A DNA stretch of 64,000 nt from Cryobacterium sp. SO1 (GTDB taxonomy: Bacteria; Actinomycetota; Actinomycetes; Actinomycetales; Microbacteriaceae), in NCBI RefSeq assembly GCF_004210215.2, contig NZ_CP067394.1, positions 1,178,001 to 1,242,000 on the forward strand. The letters are read 5' to 3'. The first letter of the stretch is position 1; each line of letters opens with the position of its first letter. The notes below the pieces were generated by a model, which saw nothing but the letters and a program-made list of their open reading frames with translations, was not told where the DNA came from and ran no database searches. The position numbers and the translations under genes are program-made. Positions 1 to 7,586 of the stretch are shown here, piece after piece.

Positions 1-1969
1 CATGCAAGGGCGGCTGACCGAACCCGTGTACAAGGCCGCCGGCGACGACCACTACCGGCCGATCGGCTGGGCGGAGGCGTTCAGGGTGATCGCCGACAAG
101 CTCAACAGCCTTGACTCGCCCGACCAGGCCGCCTTCTACACGAGCGGCCGCACCTCCAATGAGGCCGCCTTCGCCTACCAGCTCTTCGTGCGCGCCTTCG
201 GCACCAACAACCTGCCGGACTGCTCCAACATGTGCCACGAATCGTCCGGCTGGGCGATGGGCCAGACCATCGGCATCGGTAAGGCCACCATCACCTACGA
301 CGACTTCGGCCAGGCCGACCTCATCATCGTGATGGGCCAGAACCCGGGCACCAATCACCCCCGGATGCTCACCGCCCTGGAAGAGGCGAAGGAGAACGGC
401 GCCGAGATCGTCGCGGTCAATCCCCTGCCGGAGGCCGGCCTCAAACGTTACAAGAACCCGCAGCGGGTGAAGGGCATCATCGGGCACGGCACCGACATGG
501 CCGACCAGTTCGTGCAGGTGCGGCTCGGCGGCGACATGGCGCTGCTGCAGGCGGTGTCCAAGCGGGTGCTCGCCGCGGAGGCCGCGAACCCGGGCACCGT
601 TCTCGACCACGAGTTCCTGACCGAGCACTGCCAGGGCCTTGAGGAACTCACCGCGCACCTCGCCCGGGTCGACGAGAAGGCCGTACTCGAAGCCACCGGC
701 CTCCGCGCCGCCGAGATCGACGAACTGGCCGCCCGGTACCTCCGCGCCGAGAAGGTGATCATCACCTGGGCGATGGGACTCACCCAGCACAAGAAGGGTG
801 TCGCCACCATCAAGGAGATCATCAACCTGCTGCTGCTGCGCGGCAACATCGGCAAACCCGGCGCCGGCGCCTCGCCGATCCGCGGGCACAGCAACGTGCA
901 GGGCGACCGCACCATGGGCATCTGGGAGCAGATGCCGCCGGCGTTCCTCGACAGCCTGGAGCGGGAGTTCGGCTTCGACCCGCCCCGCGAGCACGGTGTG
1001 GATGCCGTCGCCACCATCCGGGGGCTGCGGGATGGCCAGATCAAGGTCTTCATGGCCCTCGGCGGCAACCTGGTCAGTGCGATCAGCGACACCCAGGCCG
1101 CCGAGGCCGCCATGCACGGCGCCGAAATGACGGTGCAGGTCTCCACCAAACTCAACCGTTCGCACGCCGTGGTGGGCGATGAGGCCCTGATCCTGCCGAC
1201 CATGGGACGCACCGAGATCGACCGGCAGGCCACGGGGGAACAGTTCGTGTCGGTGGAGGACACCGTCTGCGCCGTGCATCCGTCCTGGGGCAAGGTCCGC
1301 CCGGTCGCGCCGACCCTGCTCTCCGAAGTCGCCATCGTCAGCCGCCTCGCCCGCGCCGTGCTGGGCACGAAGGTGAACGTGGACTGGACGGGCTTCGAGC
1401 GCGATTACGACCTGATCCGGGAGCACATCTCGCACGTCGTCGCCGGCTGCGAGGACTACAACACCAAGATCCGCCAGGACGGCGGCTTCCTGCTGCCGAA
1501 CGGGCCGCGCGACTCCCGCACCTTCCCCACCCCCACCGGCAAGGCGATGCTCACGGTCAACGACCTCGAGCGCCTGGAGCGGCCCGACGGCACACTCATC
1601 CTGCAGACACTGCGCTCACACGACCAGTTCAACACCACCATCTACGGCCACGACGACAGGTACCGCGGCATCAAGAAGGGCCGGCACGTGGTGTTCGTCA
1701 ACCCCAACGACCTGGTCGAGCTGGGCTTGGCCGACGAGCAGCTGGTGGATGTCTATGGTGTGCACGACGACGGGGTCGAGCGGGTCCTCCGCAGCTTCCG
1801 TGCCGTGTCGTACCCCACCGCCAGAGGATGTGCCGCGGCGTACTACCCGGAGGCGAATGTGCTCGTTCCGCTCGACCTGGTGGCCGAGGGCAGCAACACC
1901 CCGGTGTCCAAGGCGGTGATCGTGCGGTTGGAACCGGCGCACAACGTCGAAGCGGTGCTGACCGTATAG
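1..1969 (+). CDS. FdhF/YdeP-like molybdopterin oxidoreductase alpha subunit, 5' end cut off
   Basis: This is the C-terminal 655 residues or so of a large molybdopterin oxidoreductase of the formate dehydrogenase alpha / YdeP type. Relatives are about 760 residues, so roughly 110 N-terminal residues, including any iron-sulfur site, lie outside the window. The reading frame is open at the left edge, so the ATG at position 2 is internal. The segment NMCHESSG (Cys about 78 residues into the visible part) and GQNPGTNHPRML are the family's cofactor-binding signatures. The tail carries the dinucleotide-binding fold (TKLNRSH, LPTMGRTEID). Members are cytoplasmic and bind bis-MGD. Formate oxidation is inferred from the neighbouring formaldehyde dehydrogenase, moeA and mobA and is not proven by residues. 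YdeP-like proteins of other function remain possible. Confidence 0.87.
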   Translation, partial: MQGRLTEPVYKAAGDDHYRPIGWAEAFRVIADKLNSLDSPDQAAFYTSGRTSNEAAFAYQLFVRAFGTNNLPDCSNMCHESSGWAMGQTIGIGKATITYDDFGQADLIIVMGQNPGTNHPRMLTALEEAKENGAEIVAVNPLPEAGLKRYKNPQRVKGIIGHGTDMADQFVQVRLGGDMALLQAVSKRVLAAEAANPGTVLDHEFLTEHCQGLEELTAHLARVDEKAVLEATGLRAAEIDELAARYLRAEKVIITWAMGLTQHKKGVATIKEIINLLLLRGNIGKPGAGASPIRGHSNVQGDRTMGIWEQMPPAFLDSLEREFGFDPPREHGVDAVATIRGLRDGQIKVFMALGGNLVSAISDTQAAEAAMHGAEMTVQVSTKLNRSHAVVGDEALILPTMGRTEIDRQATGEQFVSVEDTVCAVHPSWGKVRPVAPTLLSEVAIVSRLARAVLGTKVNVDWTGFERDYDLIREHISHVVAGCEDYNTKIRQDGGFLLPNGPRDSRTFPTPTGKAMLTVNDLERLERPDGTLILQTLRSHDQFNTTIYGHDDRYRGIKKGRHVVFVNPNDLVELGLADEQLVDVYGVHDDGVERVLRSFRAVSYPTARGCAAAYYPEANVLVPLDLVAEGSNTPVSKAVIVRLEPAHNVEAVLTV

Positions 1970-2126
1970 GCGCCGCACGTCGTCGGTCTCGGACCGTCCT
2001 GCGACGAACGTTTATGAGGACAAAGGCCGGAAAAAAGGATCCGGTGTTCGATTCCGTCCTTGTAATCGCACTTTGTCCTGATATCGAGGTGCAGTCCCGG
2101 GCGCCAGAGCCGGGCAGGATGAAACC

Positions 2127-2642
2127 ATGCGAAGCATCGAGTTGAACTTCGACCTGCCCACAGAGGCCACCTTCCGTGCGGAGTGGACGGCACTGGAGGA
2201 AGCCGGGCTGCCCAACCTGGGCCGGCATCAGGGCGCGAGCAACCGGCCGCACCTCACCCTGGCGGCCGGACCGGCACTCCAGCTCACGGATTCCGTTCGG
2301 GCCGCGTTCGACCGGGCGGCCGCCGTTCTGCCCGTTGAGCTCAGGGTCTCCGGACTGGTGCTCTTCCGGGCTGGGCCCGGCCGGTTCGTGCTCGCCCGCC
2401 CCGTGGTGATGACCCGGGCCCTGCTGGAGTTGCACCGGACCGTGCTCGGAGTGTCGCCAGGGGCCGTGGAACTCACCCAGCCCGATCGGTGGACGCCGCA
2501 CGTCACCCTCGCCCGCCGGCTCGGCGCCGATCAGGTCGGGCAGGCGCTCGCGGTTCTCGGTGAGCCGCCGCCGGCCGGGTCCTGCGTCGCGGCGCGGTTC
2601 TGGAACGGCGAGACGAAGACCCTCACGGCCCTGGCCGGCTGA
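2127..2642 (+). CDS. 2H phosphoesterase, 2'-5' RNA ligase family
   Basis: A 171-residue protein with the two HxTL/V motifs that define the 2H superfamily: HLTL at residue 42 and HVTL at residue 125. These histidines form the active site of cyclic phosphodiesterases and 2'-5' RNA ligase-like enzymes. The length matches the single-domain family, and no signal peptide or membrane segment is seen. It lies between the oxidoreductase and the oppositely oriented moeA with its own upstream gap of about 157 bp, so it need not belong to the molybdenum block. Substrate unknown; a role in RNA 2',3'-cyclic phosphate metabolism is the family-based guess. Confidence 0.83.
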   Translation: MRSIELNFDLPTEATFRAEWTALEEAGLPNLGRHQGASNRPHLTLAAGPALQLTDSVRAAFDRAAAVLPVELRVSGLVLFRAGPGRFVLARPVVMTRALLELHRTVLGVSPGAVELTQPDRWTPHVTLARRLGADQVGQALAVLGEPPPAGSCVAARFWNGETKTLTALAG

Positions 2643-2711
2643 GCGGCGCTCCGAGCGGCCGGCTGGGCGGCAGCGCCGGGACCACGCCGATACGACGCCA
2701 GACTCGAGCGG

Positions 2712-3899
2712 CTACCACGGCAGCGGAAGCGTGGCGACCGGGTCGGGGGCGCACGCGCCGCCGGGCGGCACCACGGCCACGCCGTCGGCCTCCGCGAGTC
2801 CGCGCAGCATGCCGGAGCCCTGTCGTGCCGTGGGCACCGCGCCGTCGTCGGTGAGCCGGTACGCCACCAGGCGGGTCGATCCGCTGCGGTTCGCGATGTC
2901 GTGCGCGAGGGTCACCCGGCCCAGGGGCCGCAGCGGGCGGCCGAGCATCCCGTCGATCAGCGGCATGCCCAGGCTGGCCAGGACCAGCATCGCGGCCAAC
3001 GGGTTGCCGGGCAGGCAGAGCATCAGTCGGCCGTCGGCCAGGCGGGCCACCATGACGGGGTGGCCGGGCCGCATCCGCACCCCGTCGATGAGCACGCTCG
3101 CACCGAGAGCGGCCAGGGCCGTGCGCACATGGTCGGCCGGGCCGCGGGCGCTGCCGCCGGTGCTGATCACCAGCGCCGCCGTGCTCGTACGGATGGCGTC
3201 GATGGTCTGACCGAGGTCGTCCGGCAGCCGCCGCAGCGCGCTCAGCCGCACACCCAGGCCGGTCAGAAAAGCCGGGAACTCGGGGGAGTAGGCATCCCGC
3301 ACCTGGCCGGGACCGGGGATGCCGGACTGGATCACCTCGGTGCCGAGCAGCAGCAGCTCCACCGTCGGTGGCGTCGTCACGATGAGCGCGTCGTGGCCGG
3401 TCACCGCCGCCAGCGCCACCCGCGGCACCGTGAGCAGGCAGCCGGGCTCCAACATCCTCTCGTCGAGTCCGCACTCCTCGCCGCGCGCCCGCACGTGCTC
3501 GCCGAGGGCAGGTTCGGTGGAATCCGTGCCCGCCGAACGGATCAGCACGGGCCCGGTGCCCCCGGCACTGGCGAGCTGACCCTTTTCCGAGCGCAGGATG
3601 CCGTGGGTGCCGGCCGGCACACAGGCGCCGGTGGCGATCGGCCGCGCGGTCCCCGGCGCGAGGGCGGTCGTTGTCGGCGGGTCGCCCGCCAGAATCGCCT
3701 CGCCCACGATCCACGGCTCGGCGCCGTTGACGGCCCAGCCGTCCATGGCTGAGGACGCGAAGCTCGGCAACGCCGTCAGCGAGCGCACCTCGGCGGCGAG
3801 AGTGCGTCCGACGGCCTCGGACAGGGCCACGATCTCGGTGCCTCCGGGCATGCCCCTGCCCAACCGGTGCACGGTGTCCCTGGCCTCCAGCCACTCCAT
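2712..3899 (-). CDS. moeA: Molybdopterin molybdotransferase MoeA
   Basis: MoeA inserts molybdate into adenylylated molybdopterin, the last general step of molybdenum cofactor synthesis. The 395-residue length is normal. Visible marks are the N-terminal SSAMDGWAV segment, the STGGSARGPADH segment of the MogA-like domain, and RPGHPV...LPGNPLAA near the C-terminus. The ATG has no Shine-Dalgarno sequence. It overlaps the stop of a 22-codon ORF as TGATG, so translation is probably coupled to that ORF. It lies downstream of mobA on the same strand, giving a mobA-uORF-moeA unit that would serve the molybdoenzyme at the left edge. Confidence 0.95.
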   Translation of the reverse strand: MEWLEARDTVHRLGRGMPGGTEIVALSEAVGRTLAAEVRSLTALPSFASSAMDGWAVNGAEPWIVGEAILAGDPPTTTALAPGTARPIATGACVPAGTHGILRSEKGQLASAGGTGPVLIRSAGTDSTEPALGEHVRARGEECGLDERMLEPGCLLTVPRVALAAVTGHDALIVTTPPTVELLLLGTEVIQSGIPGPGQVRDAYSPEFPAFLTGLGVRLSALRRLPDDLGQTIDAIRTSTAALVISTGGSARGPADHVRTALAALGASVLIDGVRMRPGHPVMVARLADGRLMLCLPGNPLAAMLVLASLGMPLIDGMLGRPLRPLGRVTLAHDIANRSGSTRLVAYRLTDDGAVPTARQGSGMLRGLAEADGVAVVPPGGACAPDPVATLPLPW

Positions 3900-3967
3900 C
3901 AGAGCACCACGCCGCCGGTGCCCGGTGAGCCGAAACGGGCCGAACGGCCGGTGTGGGGCACGGGCAT
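3899..3967 (-). CDS. 22-residue ORF coupled to moeA
   Basis: A 22-codon ORF starts at the ATG at 3967, preceded by AGGAG at 3974-3978 with a 6-nt spacer, and ends in a TGA that shares one base with the moeA start (TGATG). An in-frame ATG also lies at 3988. The peptide is rich in Gly, Arg and Val, begins MPVPHTGRSARFG, and has no motif I recognise. moeA lacks its own ribosome-binding site, so this ORF may exist to load ribosomes or to act as a leader peptide. It could also be the remnant of a longer gene. Evidence is the SD and the coupled stop; no conservation has been tested. Confidence 0.5.
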   Translation of the reverse strand: MPVPHTGRSARFGSPGTGGVVL

Positions 3968-4021
3968 AGCGGACTCCTCGAGGATCATCGACGTCGGTGC
4001 GCCTGGGTCAAGGCTAGCCAG

Positions 4022-4762
4022 TCACCGCGCCGGCCGCGGTCTACTCGACGCGGCGGCGGCGGCGGGAACGACGATCCCGAGTCTGGCGGCGTCGGCGGGG
4101 GTGTCGACATCGTCGGCCAGCGCGTCGGGAAGGCGCAACTGAATCAGGTTCAGGCTGCCGATCAGGTTCTTCACCGGCAGGTTGTCTGCCGGATGGCGTC
4201 GTGCGGATGCCAGCAGCGCCGCCCGCCGGTAGACGGCGAGCAGCGGTTGGCGCCGACCGTCGGAGTCCACGCTGATCAGGCCGTCGATGGGCCGGTCGGC
4301 CCCGCTGCCGATTGATCCTGTGCTGATTGATCCTGTGCTGATTGATGAAGACGCGGTGTCGGCCATCTCGGAGGCGTTGATCCGGTCGAGCTCGGCGAGC
4401 AGGAGCGTCACGGCGGCGTCGGCGTGCACCAGGTCACCGGCGAGGACCAGGACCCAGTCAGCCTCGGCGTCGCCGGCCAGGGTCTCCAGGCCCGCCACAA
4501 TCGCAGCGGCCGGGCCGCCCCAGCGCGGTCTCTCGACGGCGCGCAGCACCTCACCGGCAAGGTCGGCGTCGGATCCGACCACGCAGATCCGGGCTGCACC
4601 GGATGCTGCGGCCACGACGCCGTCGAGCAGGCTGTGCCCCTGCCAGACCAGCGCGGTCTTGTCGATGCCGCCCAACCGCGTGGCCCTGCCGCCCGCGACG
4701 ATGATCGCACTCCAGCGCAGCCCGGCGGCGGCCGGTGGGGGAGAGCTCTCGTGGCGGGGCAT
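4022..4762 (-). CDS. mobA: Molybdenum cofactor guanylyltransferase MobA
   Basis: MobA attaches GMP to molybdopterin to make the MGD cofactor used by DMSO-reductase-type enzymes such as the oxidoreductase at 1-1969. The N-terminal nucleotidyltransferase signature (IIVAGGRATRLGGIDK) and the LAGDLVH metal-binding segment are present. I chose the ATG at 4762, which follows AAGGA by about 10 nt. A GTG at 4792 adds ten residues. A Ser/Thr/Gly-rich loop in the middle (SISTGSISTGSIGSG) comes from a 15-bp tandem repeat and looks like a variable linker. mobA precedes the coupled ORF and moeA with about 55 bp in between. Confidence 0.88.
   Translation of the reverse strand: MPRHESSPPPAAAGLRWSAIIVAGGRATRLGGIDKTALVWQGHSLLDGVVAAASGAARICVVGSDADLAGEVLRAVERPRWGGPAAAIVAGLETLAGDAEADWVLVLAGDLVHADAAVTLLLAELDRINASEMADTASSSISTGSISTGSIGSGADRPIDGLISVDSDGRRQPLLAVYRRAALLASARRHPADNLPVKNLIGSLNLIQLRLPDALADDVDTPADAARLGIVVPAAAAASSRPRPAR
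4311..4346 (-). repeat. 15-bp in-frame tandem repeat in mobA
   Basis: Unit attgatcctgtgctg occurs at 4311-4325 and 4326-4340, with a partial third copy to 4346. It encodes SISTG/SISTG/SI on the minus strand. The length is a multiple of three, so copy-number change would not break the frame. Confidence 0.9.
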
Positions 4763-4827
4763 TCCGGTGAGGTCCTTGCGCTGGAGTCGCACAACGTGCG
4801 ACCAGATCAGGCTACTCGCGCCGGCGC

Positions 4828-4868
4828 GACAAACCGGGACCGGGCCTTCGCCCGATCCCGGTCCTGTC
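4828..4868 (-). terminator. Hairpin downstream of the formaldehyde dehydrogenase gene
   Basis: Nearly perfect inverted repeat around a cttc/gaag loop (arms 4828-4845 and 4850-4868, two small bulges) in the gap after the fdhA stop and before mobA. It lacks a long U-tract, as is common for actinobacterial terminators, and should separate fdhA from mobA. Confidence 0.65.
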
Positions 4869-4894
4869 GCTGGCTATCTCGGCCTGAGCTCGCC

Positions 4895-4942
4895 CAGTCC
4901 TTGAAGTACTCAGTCCTTGGAGTACTCAGTCCTTGAGGTAGC
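4895..4942 (-). repeat. 16-bp tandem repeat duplicating the fdhA 3' end including the stop codon
   Basis: Three copies of a 16-bp unit (cagtccttgRagtact) at 4895-4910, 4911-4926 and 4927-4942, with one to three differences. The fdhA stop codon (TGA at 4928-4926) lies at the junction of the second and third units, so the repeat copies the last codons plus stop into the 3' untranslated region. Confidence 0.9.
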
Positions 4943-6143
4943 CGTTCGGGTTGAGCACGTACTTCGTCGCCGCACCGGCATCGAATTCGGCGTACCCGCG
5001 CGGGGCATCCTCGAGGCTGATCGGCTGGGCGTGCACGGCCTTGGCGATCTGCACCTTGTCGTGCAGGATCGCCATCATCAGCTGCCGGTTGTACTTCATC
5101 ACCGGGCACTGCCCGGTGGTGAACGACAGTGACTTGGCCCAGCCGGTGCCCAGGCTGATCGAGAGCGAACCCACCTTGGCCTCCTCGGTGGCGGCGCCCG
5201 GGTCACCCGTGACGTAGAGCCCGGGGATGCCGAGCGCGCCGCCGGCGGCCGTGACCTTCATCAGCGAGTTGAGCACGGTGGCCGGCTTCTCCTTGCCGGA
5301 GTCCTTGCCGTGGCCATGCGCCTCGAATCCGACGGCGTCGACCGCCGCATCCACCTCTGGCACACCGAGGATCTGTTCGATCTGATCCTGCGGCTCGCCC
5401 TTGGTGAGGTCGACGGTCTCGCAGCCGAAGCTGCGGGCCTGCGCCAGACGCTCGGGGTTGAGGTCGCCGACGATCACGACCGCCGCTCCGAGGAGCTGAG
5501 CCGAGACGGCAGCGGCGAGACCGACCGGGCCGGCACCGGCGATGTAGGCCGTTGAGCCCACGCCGATCCCCGCGGTGAACGCCCCGTGGAACCCCGTCGG
5601 GAAGATGTCCGACAGCATGGTGAGGTCGAGGATCTTCTCGAGGGCCTGCTCCCGGTCGGGGAACTTCAGCAGGTTCCAGTCGGCGTACGGCACCAGCACG
5701 TACTGTGACTGCCCCCCGACCCAGCCGCCCATGTCGACGTAGCCGTACGCGCTACCCGGACGGTCCGGGTTCACGTTCAGGCAGACACCGGTCTTGCGCT
5801 CCTTGCAGTTGCGACAGCGACCGCAAGAGATGTTGAACGGGACCGAGACGATGTCGCCGACCTTGATGAACTCGACGTCGCGGCCCACTTCGACCACCTC
5901 GCCGGTGATCTCGTGTCCGAGCACCAGGCCCGCCGGAGCCGTGGTGCGACCGCGAACCATGTGCTGGTCGGAGCCACAGATATTCGTGGTGATGGTTCTC
6001 AGGATGACGCCGTGTTGAACCTGCCGTCCGACATTCGCCGGGTTCACGCCGGGTCCGTCCTTCAGCTCGAAGGTGGGGTAGTCGATGTCGATAACGTCGA
6101 CCTTGCCCGGCCCTTCGTAGGCAACTGCTCTGTTTCCTGCCAT
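4926..6143 (-). CDS. fdhA: Formaldehyde dehydrogenase, glutathione-independent (zinc alcohol dehydrogenase family)
   Basis: A 405-residue zinc-dependent dehydrogenase that converts formaldehyde to formate with NAD, close in length to the Pseudomonas enzyme (about 400). Visible features are Cys56 in NICGSDQH, His77-Glu78 in GHEITG, the structural-zinc cysteines 107, 110, 113 and 121, and a Rossmann motif GAGPVG at 203-208 ending in Asp227, which favours NAD over NADP. The start at 6143 is set by AGGAGG seven nt upstream; a longer frame reaching 6491 lacks support. Dismutase activity, known for this family, is possible. Proximity to a formate-dehydrogenase-like subunit and MobA/MoeA suggests C1 detoxification. 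Confidence 0.92.
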   Translation of the reverse strand: MAGNRAVAYEGPGKVDVIDIDYPTFELKDGPGVNPANVGRQVQHGVILRTITTNICGSDQHMVRGRTTAPAGLVLGHEITGEVVEVGRDVEFIKVGDIVSVPFNISCGRCRNCKERKTGVCLNVNPDRPGSAYGYVDMGGWVGGQSQYVLVPYADWNLLKFPDREQALEKILDLTMLSDIFPTGFHGAFTAGIGVGSTAYIAGAGPVGLAAAVSAQLLGAAVVIVGDLNPERLAQARSFGCETVDLTKGEPQDQIEQILGVPEVDAAVDAVGFEAHGHGKDSGKEKPATVLNSLMKVTAAGGALGIPGLYVTGDPGAATEEAKVGSLSISLGTGWAKSLSFTTGQCPVMKYNRQLMMAILHDKVQIAKAVHAQPISLEDAPRGYAEFDAGAATKYVLNPNGYLKD

Positions 6144-6446
6144 TTTGTATCCTCCTTGATACCTCTTCGTGACACCTGAACCGGTCGGTTCGCGCTTGTG
6201 GCGCGCGGCATCCTCAATGGTGTTTCTCGGTGGTACGCCCAACCGCCGACGGCAAGCCGCCGAGCACTCTGGGACACTGTCCACTGCACTACAGGAGACT
6301 GGGAATTTCAAGGGTGTACAGGCGTTAAAACGTGTGTATCGTAAGTGTGTCGACGCTGTGAGCGCTCTCTGTGAGCAGCGTGCGATTCCGGATGCCGCCC
6401 GGCGGGTTTTCGAGCCATGTCGCGACGGGTTGTCTAGGGTTATCCC
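6144..6446. other. Divergent intergenic region between fdhA and an AI-2E-type permease gene
   Basis: About 300 bp without a gene. It holds the fdhA ribosome-binding site (6151-6156), an 11-bp palindrome GGACACTGTCC at 6272-6282 that could be an operator, and the -10 box of the rightward gene at 6435-6440. I see no RNA gene. Confidence 0.55.
6435..6440 (+). promoter_or_regulatory. -10 box TAGGGT of a probable leaderless transcript
   Basis: TAGGGT is followed by six nt and then the ATG at 6447. A transcript would start at or next to the start codon, and no Shine-Dalgarno sequence is present. Confidence 0.55.
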
Positions 6447-7568
6447 ATGCGAACCCCAGACAAATCCGGTGCCCGCGTGTCCGACGCGCAATCCGTCGGA
6501 CCCACAACGTTGCGTACCCTGCTGACCGACAAGCTGGGTTGGCTCGGCCTGCGCAGCGCGCAGATCCTCCTGTCGCTCGCGCTGGTCGGCGTGATCGTCT
6601 TCATCCTCGTGCAGGTGAAGCTCGTGGTGATCCCGGTGCTGATCGCGATCATTCTCGCGTCAGCGCTGAGCCCGGTCATCCAGTGGTTGCGCCGCCGCGG
6701 GCTGTCGCCCATACTCGCCACCTGGGTCACCCTGCTGACCGCCATCATCGTGTTCGGCGGCATCGTGACCCTCATCGTCGTCGCCGTCGAGAACCAGTGG
6801 ACCGAGCTGGCGGCAAGCGCCTCCGACGGCGTCGACCAGCTGATCACCTTCCTCACCGAGGGTCCGTTGGCCGTGGACGCCGCCCAGCTCGAGGATTTCC
6901 GCGACCAGGGTGTCGCCTTCCTCACCAGCAGCCAGTTCGGTTCGGGGGCCCTCGCCGGCGCGGCGGCCGCGGGTGAGTTCTTCACCGGCCTGGTGCTGGT
7001 CCTGGTGATCCTGTTCTTCTTCCTCAAGGACGGCGACGTCATCTGGGCGTTCTTCCTCAAGCCGTTCCGGGGTGAGCGCCTGCAGCGCGGCCGTCGCATC
7101 GGCACCACCACGGTGCGGGTACTCGGCGGCTACATCCGCGGCACGGCCATCGTGGCCTTCGTCGACGCGGCGGCGATCGGCACCGGCCTCGCCATCCTCG
7201 GGGTGCCCCTCGCCCTCCCGCTGGCCGTCATCGTCTTCCTCACGGCATTCATCCCCCTGATCGGTGCGACGGTGGCCGGCATCCTGGCCGCCCTGGTGGC
7301 GCTGGTCGCGACCGACTGGGTCACCGCCCTGATCGTCGTGGGCATCGTGATCCTGGTCAACCAGCTCGAGGGTAACTTCCTGCAGCCCGTTGTCATGGCG
7401 CAGTCGCTGAAGCTGCACCCGCTGGTCATCCTTGTCGCCCTGACCGCGGGTACGATCGTAGCCAACATCATCGGCGCTGTGCTCGCCGTGCCGATCGCCG
7501 CCGTCGCCTGGGCGATCGCGAAAACCTGGAATGAGCCGGGACTGACCCGGAAACCTCAACTCGACTAG
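6447..7568 (+). CDS. AI-2E family transporter (UPF0118/PerM-like permease)
   Basis: A 373-residue integral membrane protein with about seven or eight hydrophobic segments: a first pair around 35-85, one near 95-115, a long soluble stretch around 120-175, then the rest. The conserved C-terminal core (VPLALPLAVIVFLTAFIPLIGATVAG, NQLEGNFLQPVVMAQSLKLHPLVILVAL) is the family hallmark. Members have been linked to AI-2 export, Na+/H+ exchange or other small-molecule transport, so the substrate cannot be named. The ATG at 6447 follows a -10 box directly. The gene converges on the Na+/H+ antiporter gene with only 18 bp between the stop codons. Confidence 0.88.
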   Translation: MRTPDKSGARVSDAQSVGPTTLRTLLTDKLGWLGLRSAQILLSLALVGVIVFILVQVKLVVIPVLIAIILASALSPVIQWLRRRGLSPILATWVTLLTAIIVFGGIVTLIVVAVENQWTELAASASDGVDQLITFLTEGPLAVDAAQLEDFRDQGVAFLTSSQFGSGALAGAAAAGEFFTGLVLVLVILFFFLKDGDVIWAFFLKPFRGERLQRGRRIGTTTVRVLGGYIRGTAIVAFVDAAAIGTGLAILGVPLALPLAVIVFLTAFIPLIGATVAGILAALVALVATDWVTALIVVGIVILVNQLEGNFLQPVVMAQSLKLHPLVILVALTAGTIVANIIGAVLAVPIAAVAWAIAKTWNEPGLTRKPQLD

Positions 7569-7586
7569 GGGGTCGGCCGCGCTCGC

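Noticed and set aside
6143..6491. N-terminal extension of fdhA to 6491
   Set aside because: The 116 added residues resemble no dehydrogenase, and a perfect AGGAGG precedes the inner start at 6143.
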